From Hymenopellis radicata (taxonomy: Eukaryota; Basidiomycota; Agaricomycetes; Agaricales; Physalacriaceae), in NCBI GenBank assembly GCA_015501595.1, contig JADNRX010000285.1, positions 1-64,000 on the forward strand: a stretch of 64,000 nucleotides of DNA, read 5' to 3'. The first letter of the stretch is position 1; the number at the start of each line of letters is the position of its first letter. Shown here piece after piece: positions 10,933 through 23,422 of this stretch. The notes beneath the pieces are model-generated. The model saw nothing but the letters and a program-made list of their open reading frames with translations. It was not told where the DNA came from and made no database searches. The position numbers were made by a program, and so were the translations under genes.

Positions 10933-12908
10933 TCATGACTTGCCTGAACTCTTCTGTGCCCGCTCAGCCATCTCCTTCTTAACCCACGCCGCGGCACCGT
11001 CGACCGCTGCGACGGGGCGCAGCTTGTGGGTCATCAAGTACCCTTGAAGACTCGCCATCGAAAACTCGCGCTCGGGAATCACGTCCGCAAAGGCATCAGC
11101 GAGCTTCTCGACCTGGCGCCTTGAAATCTTGGGTCCCTGACTGCTGTGACGGCTACCGACGAATGTGATCGAGGACGCGGCGGAGAAGAGTGGGGAATCA
11201 CTGGCAGGAGATGAAGGTGCCGAATCGCCCGCCTCAGATGCAGTCTTGGAACAATAGCCCGAATCCTGCTCGTCGTCCTGGTCGTCGTCGTCGTCGACCT
11301 TCTTTGGAATGTAGAAGCGCTTGAACAGTTCCCGGGTCTGGTATTTGCTGGAGAGCTTGAACTCGACGTGGATGTCCATGCGCCCAGGACGACAGAGTGC
11401 AGCATCGAGCGAGGTGTACTTGTTGGTTGTAGCGAAAAGGATACGTCCTTCCTGTGCACCGATTCCGTCCAGAGCGTTGAGCAAGCCGCTGAGACTGACC
11501 CTAAGATACCCTTGTCAGCGGACAACACCAACAGTAAAAAACGGACTACACACCTGCTCGTCACTGGAGGAGGAGGATTTGAAGATTTCTTCTTCTCCTT
11601 GCCATCCTCAGAATCCCCGTCATCTTCATCCCTATTGAGGGTGCGCGTAAACGCAGCGTCGATGTCCTCCATAAGGGCAATGCAACGTTCCGGAAGCTCG
11701 TTGATGAGTTCGTCCAATGAAGAGTCATCCAAACCCGCGCGGGAAAGCGATATAATGTAGATGTCAAGATTGAGCTCGCCTGCCAGACTGTGGATGATGG
11801 AAGTCTTGCCCGCGCCGGGGACACCGTGCTGCAATACTATAAGTACCAGTCATAGACGGACATTTAATGCGCGCGAACTCACGAGAAGATATCCGCGCCG
11901 GAAAGGAATGCCCCGCTCACAGTACCAATCTTTGCTTTTCAAAAAGTCCTGTGCGTCCTCCAGCAGAAGCTCCTTCATTCCCGGGTCAAGAATGATAGAA
12001 TCCAAGCTGCGCTTCGCACGATTAGAGACCGTTCGCCAGTTGTTAGAACTAAGGATCTTCGTTAGATTCAAAACTTTAGCAATCTCATTTGACCACCAAC
12101 CTATCAGAAGCGAAGACAGTCACGGAGTGCTCTTGAGCGTCGATATACGCCTTGCGAGCTTCTTGAAGTAGTCCCAATAAGATAGAATGATGCCGAGCAA
12201 GAATGCTAAGACAGATGTTAGTACTTCATATACATCGCGAGCGAGACAGATATACGTACCTGATATGAAGAGTCTTATTGCCTCGACCCCATGCAGTTGC
12301 TTCGCGCTCCGAGCGTGTGATAGTCATGTAATGCCTCTTATACCACAGAGAATAGGTCGTGGATAAGGAGGGGAGATAAGTCAACTTTCGCGACGTGTCG
12401 TCGTCATTGCTCAAGCCTGGCATATTTGGACCGATAAGTTCAATCGCGCTCGCATTGACGCCGTAGGAGTGAGTCGTGATTTCGACATTGCGCGCTTTAG
12501 CCCAAGAAGGCTGCTTTGAGAGCCACACCATCATCCATTCTATGATTTGAGTCTTAGTAGGAGTTATGTAACACGAGAGGATAACTCACCGTAGCACGAG
12601 TTGTCCTCGTCAAACGACGCGTGCAGATAGAACGACTCCAAGATAGTGCTATACGAGCTGGAGAAGAGACGACGGCAAGTTTCGAAGAAGCCACCGATAA
12701 CGATGAACTTCACCCAGTCGCCTAAAGCCGAGAGCGACGCCAAGAGTGTCATCAACGACGACAAGTCGGTGGGGAAGGAGAGTGGCACGGGAGACGCAGT
12801 CGGCGTCATTGTCGCGTTGACGGCATCGCCAAAGGTGCCGTTGTTGAGAAGAGGCGCGAGGCCGGTGAGAATTTGTTGCAAGTAGGCCGCCATTTTGGTT
12901 GGGGGCAA
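10933..12908 (-). CDS. BCS1-like mitochondrial AAA ATPase
   Basis: Six exons (12908-12590, 12539-12260, 12205-12101, 12048-11883, 11828-11554, 11500-10933) sum to 1713 nt, exactly 571 codons with stop. All introns are about 50-55 nt GT-AG. The N terminus has a hydrophobic segment (SLMTLLASLSALGDWVKFIV) before the BCS1 N-domain. Then come TVFASD, KRSLDSIILDPG, Walker A HGVPGAGKTS, Walker B CIALMEDIDAAF, ILFATTN (sensor 1) and LCRPGRMDIHVEF (arginine-finger region). A charged Asp-rich insert follows. Classical Bcs1 inserts the Rieske protein into complex III. Agaricomycetes carry many divergent paralogues, so this is BCS1-like, not necessarily the orthologue. Confidence 0.88.
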
Positions 12909-13469
12909 GGAGGAGGAAAGGGTGGAGGACTAAGGACAGACTCGACGATCGATGGGTATCGATAACGAGGGAATGATGAACGGGAGTGGGACACTCCGAA
13001 TGATGAGGAACCCATGCTTCGTTGGATGCCCAATATAAAGCAACCTGCAAAGAGTCAGGGTGCATCAACTAATTGTCATCGGTACGTACAGGAGGCGCGC
13101 GTTCGAGTCAGAAGTCAAATTGCTGACGCGTGGTTGGCACCGCCCACGGAATTAGCTTTGTTGGAAAGGAATACCACCGCCTTACTTTGTCTCGACTTTG
13201 TCTATCGCCTCCCAGTCAGGACCTGCATATAACCTCATATAGCTCGAGAGGCCCCAATCACGGACGCGAATAGGATGATTGATACTGCCTTGAGTGCGGA
13301 GCTAAGTTTTCGAATCCTGCACGCTTGACTCAGAACAGCTCGCCGCGGCTCCGGCACTGCCAGGGCACTGCATACAAGCTTTTAGGATTTACACGAGCAA
13401 AAAGAGGGAATAGCAGCACCATTTCGCGCATTGCTGGACCCGAAATGGGCGGCGCTTGCCAATAGCGAT

Positions 13470-13886
13470 CTATGTCAACTCTGCGTCGGTGCCGGCACTG
13501 TTGTAGTCTCGAACCAACCGCTCGATGCCAGCTTTTTGAAGGCCTGTTGATGGCGCCGACGCCGGAACAACGATCTGAGCGGCTGGTGTCGAGTCTAGCT
13601 CTGGTGGTTTTCCGTTTCTTGCAAACACGCCATTCACAAGATACTTTCTCGTGAATAATAGGATTCTTGTAATTGGCGAATCGGTGATATAGTAATTTGA
13701 AGCTACCATTTGCCTGGTGAATGATTTCTGCGGGACGTTTGTAGTAGGCGGCCCGAATACTGAACGAATGGTGATGGGAAGATGGTTTGTGGTCAAGCTG
13801 CTTCTGCCACGTGGTGAGACCAGTCGTCCTTCTTGCTTGCTTGAATGTCGGCGCGCGTAGTCTATACTGGCATCCAATTCCTGCAA
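13470..13886 (-). CDS. Hypothetical small protein
   Basis: A 138-residue open frame beginning MQELDASIDYARRHSSKQ and ending AGTDAELT. No domain, signal peptide or membrane segment recognised. It lies between the BCS1-like gene and the kinase pair. It may be a chance frame; weak support. Confidence 0.2.
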   Translation of the reverse strand: MQELDASIDYARRHSSKQEGRLVSPRGRSSLTTNHLPITIRSVFGPPTTNVPQKSFTRQMVASNYYITDSPITRILLFTRKYLVNGVFARNGKPPELDSTPAAQIVVPASAPSTGLQKAGIERLVRDYNSAGTDAELT

Positions 13887-14033
13887 TGCTGAAATTTAGC
13901 AGCGCGTCCCTGGGTACCGGATGAAAGCTCTAGAAGCTTTCAACTACTCCATGCGTGGGACAATGCCACCATCAGTAGGCACTCATGATCAAAGGAGGTT
14001 TGTGGCTCTACTTATTTAACTCTCACCCGTACT

Positions 14034-16382
14034 ATGACCACGACGCGTGAGGCGAGGTTTATGGACCTCAATCCACCGCATTACGGACGCGATGGTGTGG
14101 CCTCTCCCAGACCCAAGTATCCCCCGGGCAACTTTCTTGACACGCACATTGACGAGAATCTCGTCCTGAGGCGCGTCGTGATACATCCTCCTCTGCTGAC
14201 AGCGCTAGCACACGTTGTCGATGCAAAACTTGGCGGTTTCTCTAATCGTCACTTGATACCAGATGACTTCTTTGGACGTCCGCAGGACTGGTATCAGAGC
14301 TCAGTCGATGTAAATACGGCGGAGCCAATAGCCATGACACACGAACTGGGCGCCGGTTTTGTAGGTTCACAACTCGCGTCTAGCATATATATACACCCCG
14401 AGCAGCCACAGGTCCTCACGACACTTTCATGGGGATATTCTCGACTACCTGTGACCAGAACTCATCGAACGCCTTCCTCGTCGAACATGTCTTTCTTCGC
14501 TTTGCCAACTATAGCGCAATGGAGCCTGAGTTCTTACAGGAGTTTCATCCAGAAATTCGCCCTAAAGTGCTGGATATCGGAAAGCATTATCCTCACTTCG
14601 CTACTGGCATGTTCTTTTGTCCAGCTGCGCATGAACTGCTTCGCAAGATGGAATGCGTGGCAGAGGAAAAGACATTTCATTGGACTTCTAATTCGACAAC
14701 AGTCAATCCGTCTCCAGCTTTGAAGATGCAACGACCTCTTGATAACCCTCAGCCGTTATGGACTTTTCCTAAGCTTGAGCCCGCCCCGTGTCGGGATGGT
14801 CACATCCGACGTAGTTCCCGTACCGATTCTCCCGTCGTGGACTACTTCTCCCCTGGTCGTGTCATGTCTACCGGAAAGGAAAACTGGCGTGACAACCCCG
14901 CTCAATATATCCAAAGGGTGAGTTCATTTCTGCTCTTGTACTTTCGTTAAAATCGGTGCAGGCATGGGCAATCGCAGTAAGAGCTGACGCCTCGGTCATT
15001 GTCTTCGACTGCGGGAACTATCTACGTATTGGAATTCGTCATCGCGAGACGCAAACGCTGATCTTGTCGGATTTACTCGACGTGTGTCATGCCAAGAACC
15101 CTGCGTATGGGAAGATTTGGGCTGGTATGCATATTGCTATCGCACAGGATGTGATGGAACGCTATCAGATCCGTCTAGCGTCACAACCCGTTCCTGCACC
15201 TACTCCCGGCCTAAAGCGTGCATCTCCAGATACCGAGGAAGGTTCCAACAAAAAAAGAAAGGCCGCAGCGCGGGAAAAACTCGGTAGCAAGGTATGTCGT
15301 ACGATTATTCTGCTTGACGAAATTTTGACGATTTTCAGGGATCTCACGGGAAGACTGGCACGTCGAAACAGCAAGGGGAAACAACCACGAGCCGTAAAAA
15401 GGTAAGACGAAGCCTCTAGATTAGTACTATGTCGAGTAATCCCCCTCAGTCGGCCGGTGGAAGAATAATCAAATCAGTAGACCATGATAAGGCTCGCCAG
15501 CTTTTGATTTTCCGACCATTCTGCTAACTGACCTAACTCGTAAAGGTCGTTGCTCTTTCTTCAGGCACGGTTACACAGATGAATGTTCTCTTTGTCGTTT
15601 TGTCTGGAGACTGTATCACTAATCGGTCTGCAGAACCTTGAAACCTCGTTCTCTCGACACATTGCGATCGCCATATACATTCGATTTGGGATATATAATT
15701 CTCCTTCACCTTCAATTCTTCTTCAACCCGGGCAAAGGCCTATCCTCCTACTAGTTATCTTACGTTGGTCTTGAACTCTCGGCTCGGGACAGGTGCAACG
15801 GGTGATGTATTTGCGGGCACCATACCCAATGTCAAGCACGGACCAATAGTTGTGAAGCTAGCGACGACTTTCAGGCGTCTATGCCGACTACGACACGAAT
15901 ACTCTGTTTACGCTCACTTGAAGAACGCCAACGTGCAGTGTATTCCACGGATATTTGGCTTTTATCAGGATGCTCAACGCGGCGCTGGTGCACTGATTTT
16001 GAGCAACGATGGACGCTCACTCGGTGGGCGTCGAGCTAAACTCACGGCTGATGAAAAGTATGGCGCCTAACCTCATCGAATACCAACCCTCTGACCGCTT
16101 CACAGAACCCTTATACGAGCTGCGATGTCCTCCGTTCATGCCGCGGGCGTTCTACATCGCGATCTGAGAACGTGGAACATCTTGATCAATGATGCGGGCA
16201 GCATTTCCATTATCGACTTTGACAGGGCAAACATTGATGCGCATGAAGAGGACTTCCAACTGGAATGGGAGCGGCTGGAAAAACTGCTGAAGGGGAAGCA
16301 TGTTGAGAATGGTGAAGCCATCGGGAAAGATGGAATGCCTGCGAACATTGGCGATCTCGTGAATGATAATCTGGACGCATAA
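14034..16382 (+). CDS. Atypical fungal protein kinase-like gene (copy 1)
   Basis: Several exons. The N-terminal region (MTTTREARFMDLNPPHY...) leads to PPLLTALAHVVDAKLGGFSN, then an exon at about 14410-14915, then AWAIAVRADASVIVFDCGNYLRIGIR, a module shared with copy 2. The kinase part starts near 15770: glycine loop RLGTGATGDVFAG, VVVKL, HxDxR..N catalytic loop HRDLRTWNIL and IIDFDRA (DFD replaces DFG). It ends at 16382. The expected Lys, catalytic Asp and Asn are present, so activity is plausible. Joins near 14363 and 15730 are uncertain, and a frameshift before the kinase exon cannot be excluded. It is followed by a tandem paralogue in the same orientation. Confidence 0.65.
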
Positions 16383-16823
16383 AATTGCGATGTTACAGTA
16401 GCTCTCAACAATGCTTGCACCCGTGGTTCCTTAATGGGACCCATGACGATTCATACCTACCTTGAACATATAATCAAAGTTGTATATATAGGTGATGGCG
16501 TCGCTGTAATCGGTTATGCCAATGGTTCAGATGCAGCCATGCTTCATGCAAAGTCGCACCCTCCAAAAACGATTGTATATTTGGTCATGCTCGTTACCGG
16601 CGCGGAAGTCGGCGACTTCTTGATTTCCTTCATGCTGTTGACGAGGAAGTTCCAATGGCCGCGCAGATCACGCGGATAACACGTGGGAGGTCTGGACTCA
16701 ACTCTGGTTGATGTGCACCTTGACATCAACGTCCATCTTACAGCGCGCCCATTCTCAAAACATACGGGCTAGAGGTAATCCGGCATATTATTTGTTTCTT
16801 CCGGGTTAATAAAGCTTCATAGC

Positions 16824-19055
16824 ATGCCCTCCGCTGGCCGCTCTAAGGCACTGCCTGTCTCCGCGTCCTTAGCGCCAGTCGCGGAGCCATCGGAATATTC
16901 TGAGATTTTGACTCCGAAGCCGGCTGCTGACCGCGACTCCGTGGACGTTCACGATTCTGTGGAACCGGAAAGTCTGGACAGCGGACCATCCATTCTCCAG
17001 ACCATTCTCAACTTCTCTCCCCGTGATGTCGAACCAACTTCAGACACGAAATCTCCGTCACAGCTGTCTCTCGCCACGCTATTCTACGACCATCATGTAG
17101 ACTCACGACTTATCCTACGACGCGTGGAGCTATTGCCGAATCTCCTAGTTGACTTCGCGGCAGCTGCAAATACTCGCGTTGCCGACTTCCTCGACTCCGG
17201 CAAAGCGGTCCCCCCCACGGGGCCATATACCCTCCCCAAAACTACATAGGCGAAATCAATACTGCTACTACCATAGGTACCTTGCGCGCCAAAGTCTCCG
17301 ACACGATGCGTTCTGCAACATCGATGCTTATGTTCCACCCCAATCATCCGACATTATTCCCGGTCGTCACTTCTCATCGCGACCTTGATCTCACTAGAGA
17401 GCCGTTCTTTGATCAGAGTTTTTCTGTCAGACCGATTGAGACCGACTCTCTCAGTGCCAAGGAAGCCTTTGAGGTGCTAGAGGAGGCTCAAAGGGAGGTT
17501 CTTGCCTCTACACTAGAGAACGGCGGGACCATTATCAACTTCGAGACTTTTTCTCCGGCTGGGGAAGTTTTACTCAACGGCATGGATGCTTTATGTGGTC
17601 TTCCCTTCGATTGGCCCGTATGCGGAACTCGTGGACACATGCTTATTGCGGCGTCGTTCTCTCCGCCCGAAGACTCACAGGATCCTCTATGGCATACTCC
17701 TGCTGATGCACCAATTGCTCCTCCTTCCGAGGATATGACAGGTCAATCGCGCGCCCGACGCAGTCCCCGAAATTCCAAGGCAAAGCCTTCCCGTGACGAC
17801 GGTGTTATTTGGCCGCCAGCCTCTATGGAGAACTCGGACCGGAACGACGACGTCTCCGTCTCCCGGTACATCGTCAGGGTATTCTCCTCTCTTGGCTTGT
17901 CAACCGTTTGAACATTAACACCCGCAGGCTTGGGCACGCGCTGTCAAGGATGACGCAACGCTACTTGTCTTCGACTGTGGGAACCTCCTGCGATTCGGGA
18001 TCCGCGACCGCGCGCGCCAAACATTATTTATCTCCCCGGTGGTCGATCTACGACGCATCGATCCTCCGTTCGGGACACTCATGTTAGGCGCATTGATCTG
18101 TGGTACGGATGATGTGGTGAAGCGGGCGAAGCAGATATCGCGTGACGACTCGGGCAAGTCGAAGAAACGGTCGCGTAGCCCGGACGGGAGAACGAGGAGG
18201 GCCGTTCAAAGCTGCGTGTCACTGACAGCAATATCTTGAAAGGAGCAGGCACAATGTCCATGAAGTCTGAGGTGATCATACATGTTATTGTCCACGCCGT
18301 TGGTAATAACATATCTGCAGGAGCTATTACCATCCGTGCTCTCACGCAGTGCAATGCTCCTCTATTTCGACAACGGGATCCACCATTCGCTTTCTCCAAC
18401 CTTTCTCCTCCGCCAAAGTAAAAAATTGAAGTTGTCATACGCTCCGTCCGATTGTATCACAGTCCACGCACACAAGAAGGTGGGGTTCGGTGCAGCGGGA
18501 GAAGTCTTTCGCGCCACGATTCGTATCGAGCGACGAAACGCCAAGCCCATAGTGTCTTCGGCGCCTGCAATCCTCAAGATATCGGTTGGCGAAAACGTGT
18601 CCTCTCTGCGGCACGAGCATAAGGTTTACACTCATCTTTTGCAAAGCGGACACATTTCGGGTATCCCGGAGTGTTTTGGTCTCTTCGAAGGTGTTGACTG
18701 CAATGTTTCACTGCTCCTGTTGAGCGATTGTGGCGCACCACTTGCATTACGATCTGGAACTTACAATCCATGCGTCAAAGTGTCTGACGAGGAGAGGTAA
18801 GTGTCACGACTTCGGAGTCTTCATAAGTATTCTAACTCGGGTTGTAGGATTCAATTTCTACGCATACTGGAAAAAATCCATGACCGTGGCGTCCTTCACG
18901 GCGATATCAGGTCCTGGAATCTACTGCTCGACAACGACAGTCACGCTAATATTATCGACTTCGATCAAGCTGAATTGATGGCCTCTGAGTTGCATCGAAA
19001 ACGCGAGAAAAAGACGTTGATAATGCTACTAAAGGGACACAACGTTGACGAGTAG
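16824..19055 (+). pseudogene. Atypical fungal protein kinase-like gene (copy 2), frameshift at a C run
   Basis: Paralogue of copy 1 with the same order: disordered N terminus, SRLILRRVELLPNLLVDFAAAA, middle region (FCSPAGEVLLN-type, open to about 17880), AWARAVKDDATLLVFDCGNLLRFGIR, then kinase. Kinase motifs are KKVGFGAAGEVFRA, AILKIS, HGDIRSWNLL and IIDFDQA; the intron near 18797-18847 is clean. At 17210-17216 a run of seven C separates two frames. One extra C would join VADFLDSGKAVPP to HGAIYPPQNYIGEINTA, which matches copy 1. This is either a real indel or a homopolymer error. Confidence 0.6.
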
Positions 19056-19099
19056 AGAGAATGCTAGGTCTAGCCTGGCGGCAATAACCCAAATTCACG

Positions 19100-20078
19100 C
19101 GACCGGAACGCGACATACAGAGCACAAGTACGCTCGAGTCGACACATCACGCTGGGCAGAAGCGGAAGCGGGCACAAGATGAGGTGAAGGTTTACCTATA
19201 TTTTGAATTCGGCTTCGTTTTTCTTATTTACGTCGTCATTATAGGATACTGTCCTTCCAACGCTCATAGAGCCCATGTGTTTCGAAGATTTTCGCCCGAA
19301 AGAACAGAATGGGTCTTTCGACTTCTCTGTGATTTCATTCCCTTTCCACTGTTATCAAAAATTAACCCCTTCGATCAGGTCTATGAACCAATATATGCGC
19401 GCTACCTTTTAGATTGCAAACCGTCCGTGTCCGTCAATCCTCCAGCAGAGGAAAATGTTTTGGCATCTCGCGACGAGCTGAATAAACAATACTGTTGTGG
19501 CGCGTTCAATCTTCTGGCAACCGTTCCAGCAAACAAGAGTCCATCCCCGGACGGAGAAGCCCTGCGTCTGTTGTTCCCTTCCCGAGATCTCAGTCCACTT
19601 TCCGTGACTCAGCCCGGTCGTCCGGTGTCTATTGTTCACATCGCGGACAGACATAGGTGTTGATGAAACGCCGCTGCATGTTTTCAGTGAGCATACTTCA
19701 GAGGACAAGACTTGCTGGTCATACATCGGAGAATACACGCTCGCGCCGGCGGGAAGGATTGAATCTGCTCAATTTGCTGGTTTCCCCGCGAACGTACGAG
19801 TCTCCCATTCAGTCATTTGAATATGTCTGAACATTGCTCATGTCGTATTTAGATACAGATGATGTGGGGTAGACTAGTGGCAGAGAAGGATCATGAAGAG
19901 GATGCGAGCGCGTATCGCCCTGCGAAAGACAGGCGTGGATCATTCCAAGGAAGAGGACGTAAAGCACGAGATGAAGAAAGTCGAAGTCGGAAAGGGCATA
20001 CGCGTATCGCCTGCCGATGTTGTCGACGCCTTCATTTCTGGAGACGAGGTACGGTTGAAAGAGTTCATCCATATGTGA
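19100..20078 (+). pseudogene. DUF6697-like protein gene, 3'-truncated duplicate
   Basis: About 95% like the segment from 47.82 kb onward. Exons encode PPAEENVLASRDELNKQY, then RDLSPLSV, TDIGVDETPLHVFSEH and a WSYIGEYTLAPAGR stretch to about 19791. After a GT-AG intron come MWGRLVAEKDH, MRARIALRKTG and ADVVDAFISGDE to 20048. This ordered pattern (F[ST]xH, YIGEY, RARIxLR, GDE) resembles the DUF6697 family common in Agaricomycetes, from memory. The final exon (MKCVGYD) present in the other copy is absent, so the duplicate ends early. Small indels break the frame near 19625. It abuts the kinase gene directly. Confidence 0.5.
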
Positions 20079-20105
20079 CACGAGACCGTCGAAGACTACA
20101 GCCAC

Positions 20106-21290
20106 CTGTGCAGTTCCTTTGAGGCAGACTATGGCTTCTATGGTCTTCGAAGAGGTGTGACAATGATGCAGTTGTTACTTGTGCAGGGATTACTTTTCGT
20201 TGAGGCGGTCCACTGCACAAAGGTGCAACAACCATTACCCCACTCGAAAATCCTGGCAACAGGCACATGTACGACCAGCCGGCAGTCGAAGTCATCCATG
20301 AAGATAGCTGAAAGAGGGTAAGAAATAGGATGGCGGCACTCCGACAACAACGATGTACTGATCTTGAAGATATTAAGGGGTTGGGCGTGCGACGAGGTCG
20401 TTCGCAAAGTCCATCTGGGCGACGTTGTACGAGGGGAGTTTCGCGAGGGGCTTTTGCGAAGCCCTACTCTGTTACGCATCGTCTTGCTGGCAGAGTGAGG
20501 GAAGAGGAGAGAGTAAATAGAGAAGATTAGTCGGTTGAGGATCAAGAAATATACCCTAGTGGACGAGCAACCAACGACAATCGTAGGTGGCTTATGAAGT
20601 GGCAAGGCTCAGAGTGAAAGTAAGATATTGTATCGAGAATCAAAACGAGAACACACACATTTTGAGCGTTGCTAGCGAGCAGACGGCGCAGTGCCTGTGT
20701 AAACCATCCTTCGCCCGTTCTCACTTAGCGACTCGCAGACCAGATCCACCCCGTCTCCGTCTGACATAGCCTGTTCAACAATGGTTGCGGCGAAGAACAG
20801 CGCTATCGTGACCTTGATGGGCTTGCGTCAGTTGCGAGTAGGTATCTTCCAGGAGGGCAAACATCGTCCAAAAAGTAGCCGTTCATGACGGGACCGAACG
20901 AAGCACTATAACAAAGACCGCCGTCATCAATATATCCCAAAAATGCAGCAACGTCGGGAAACGTACCGTGGCAAGCCAACCCAGGGCTTAACACCCATTC
21001 CTTCAGCCCGCCCAGAAGAGAATAAAGCTGTCCTGGCGTCGCTTGTAAAGGCGTCGTATATCAATAGCAAATATGCGGCCTTCTGGAGGGCTTACGCGTT
21101 CTTGGGGGAAAGACGTCGAAAACAGAGTATGGCGAGAACTGAGGAAACAAAGAAGAAGAGGATTGTGATGGTTTCCAACGAAAAGGAGGCGTCGCGAGGT
21201 GAATGGTAGTGGGAGGAATCATAGAGAGACGAGGCCGAACAGGAAAAAGTTCTGAGCTATTTCTTGCAGAAGCAGAGAGATGGTCGTGGT
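20106..21290. other. No supported gene
   Basis: Only short overlapping frames on both strands, none with a recognisable motif or clean splice structure. Confidence 0.4.
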
Positions 21291-21700
21291 CGTGGGTAAA
21301 GGGCGATTGCCTTGCGTCTGTACCGCCATCATCCCCACCAAACTCGCCAAATTTCTCTGAACCCCACTTTCTGGCGTCGATCAGCTGCTCAATTGTCCTG
21401 GTTTACTTTCACACCGTCCTGGAAACCCTCGGCAGCAGCAAGGAGAAAGAGGTCGGCATATGGGCTGAAGCTTACATGCTCGTTGAGCGCGCGTGGAGTC
21501 AGGACAGATGCTGGTTTTTGGGAGGATGCTCGTCACGGTCGAGGCCATTTCTGCTCGGACGAGGACTATTACTTGCTGAAGAGCGACCTGTATCGCGTCG
21601 AATGCCTGTCTTCTGCTTGCGTTAACCCTTTCAAAGGCTCGGAGCAATGTGACACGGCGGACTACTCGTTCTCGCGTCCGACGACAAAATAGACGAGTCC
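21290..21700 (+). repeat. Segmental duplicate, partner at about 37570-38040
   Basis: Bases 21290-21690 and 37570-38040 share blocks in the same order, including the strings around CTTGCTGAAGAGCGACCTG and CTCGTTCTCGCGTCCGACG. Similarity is interrupted by indels and no frame is conserved across both, so this is a decayed duplication and not a protein family. Confidence 0.55.
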
Positions 21701-22254
21701 CATCTATTCCTCCCTTTATCCATCGTGATGGCCTGTATCGGTGCGTACTTGTTCTAACCGTTTTAAAATTTCGACTCAGGCGTTCAGTTCAGAATCACGG
21801 CAGTCGACTAGAAGAACAATCCATACGCGGGACTCGGTTCACTAGACGCATGCTCCCAACCTAGGCCAGACCCACCGCCAAAGGAAAAGGCGAAAAATAG
21901 CACCCGCATCTAAGGCGAAAGCTCCTCCCTCAAAGGCTGCTCCAAAGGCTGCAGCGAAGCCTACATATGGCCGCTCCGAAGAAGAAGGTGCTGGCAGAGA
22001 CGACAACGCCGAGGATTCTCCAATGGAGGTAGACAGCGATGGAGACGACGCGGCAGGACCATCAAAGCCCGCTAAACAGGCACCTGGAAAGAAGAAGACT
22101 GCAACTGAAATGACAAATGTACCAGAAGGTGCGCATAAAACCATTGTTGCCTCCCTTGCCTGCGACTGACTAGTTTTTTCTCAGCTCACTCAACCTGAAC
22201 ACATTCTGAAACGTCAAATGCCTTTGACAATTTGTCGAAATCCATCTACTGAAA

Positions 22255-22392
22255 ACGTGGCAGGCCGCAGGACCATGTCGGCGAGTGCACCCAGAAAGTA
22301 TGCAGCTATCCGTCGTCGTTATGTGCCAAGTTTGACGCAGTAGAAGCTCTCGCATGATGGTGGCAGTGGTGCAAGCCGATCGCGCTTTACCC
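22255..22392 (-). pseudogene. Decayed Sm-like exon, divergent from the coiled-coil relic
   Basis: On the reverse strand MRELLLRQTWHITTTDSCIL aligns with the Sm-like exon at 6387 (FLRHTLRITTTDSRIFLGAF) before frames are lost. It points away from the coiled-coil relic that starts at 22394, repeating the divergent arrangement seen at 3.6 and 6.3 kb. Confidence 0.45.
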
Positions 22393-22393
22393 A

Positions 22394-22560
22394 CGACCAT
22401 CATGGACACCGAACCTGCGACGCGAAATCGCACGCGTCAAGGAGGACAGAAACCACATTCTCAAGAAAAGAAATCAATATCTTTTTCAAGTCCAGCATGA
22501 ACAGACAAGCAAAGCAGAGTTGTCGTCGAAGCATATGGAGATGATTGCAAACTGTCCACT
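22394..22560 (+). pseudogene. Relic of the family coiled-coil exon
   Basis: After ATGGACACCGAA the frame shifts (about 8 bases lost against copy A). The continuation reads LRREIARVKEDRNHILKKRN and then QYLFQVQHEQ, clearly the same exon as LRRENARLRKERDEILTGRN in copy A. It lies directly upstream of the FMO relic, as the coil/Sm-like unit does at 6.3-7.0 kb, but in inverted orientation. Confidence 0.6.
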
Positions 22561-22600
22561 CTTTGCTTCAAACACTTCTTATCCTGAACCACCACGACGC

Positions 22601-23422
22601 CGAAGCGCATCCTAGTTATCGGTGGCGGGCCCGCTGGACTCGTGTCGCTGCACATCTGATTGATCGAGGTCAATTCGAGCTCGTCGAGCGAAGGGACGAC
22701 GTTGGCGGTGTATGGTGAGTTCAATCGCGCCCTTTTTCGCAACAAAAAGCTCAAAGGAGTCGCCAGGTACTGGGACGACCCCAAGAAAGGCGACACTAAG
22801 CTGCGATGGCCATCCCCAGCGTATCCTGGTCTGGCGGCGAACGTCCTCCCCGAGTTTCTCTCCTTCTCCCACTTTCCGTTTCCCGAGCCGCCGTCTACAC
22901 CCCATCAACCGTTCCCTACTCTATCGGAGACTTACGACTACCTTCGGGCATTCGCGTACCCCTACCTGAAGAGCGGCCTTCATATCAGGCTGAACATGGA
23001 AATTACTTCTGTGGATGAACTTCCCGATGGCGCTGGATGGAAAGTCACCTTCAACACTTGGAACGTTGGTGGAGAATCTCTGGGATGCGGTGGTCGTTGC
23101 CGTTGAATGGTACGAAAATCTGGTTTGGCCAGAGACGGAGGGTCTGGAAGAGCAGAACCTTGCTATCCACGCGAAATGGTGGAGGGGAGCGAAAGGCTAC
23201 GAGGGAAAGGTATGCTTCTACAATCCACGGATTGCATGGTCATTGGTCTAACCGTCAGTCAGCGCGCTCTGCTTATCGGGAATGCCAATTCCTCCAACAA
23301 TATTGCCGCCCAGCTAGTGCCCATCGCCCAAGACCCTGTGTATCGTAGTATCCGACGCCCCGCTTTCCCTGGATTCCCTAGTCTTCCGAACGAACATATC
23401 AAGGACGCGTCCAGGGTATGAT
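22601..23422 (+). pseudogene. Truncated FMO relic, duplicate of 7049-8510
   Basis: Homologous from the upstream leader (TATCCTGAACCACCA) to the motif after the second intron. The start codon is ACG in place of ATG. A frameshift follows VSLH near 22660. Exon 2 is largely readable (WPSPAYPGLAANVLPEF) but a small deletion shifts frame near 23075. After IGNANSSNNIAAQLVP the copy runs to KDASRV and stops at 23421; everything encoding the C-terminal third is missing. Both introns are at conserved positions. Confidence 0.85.
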
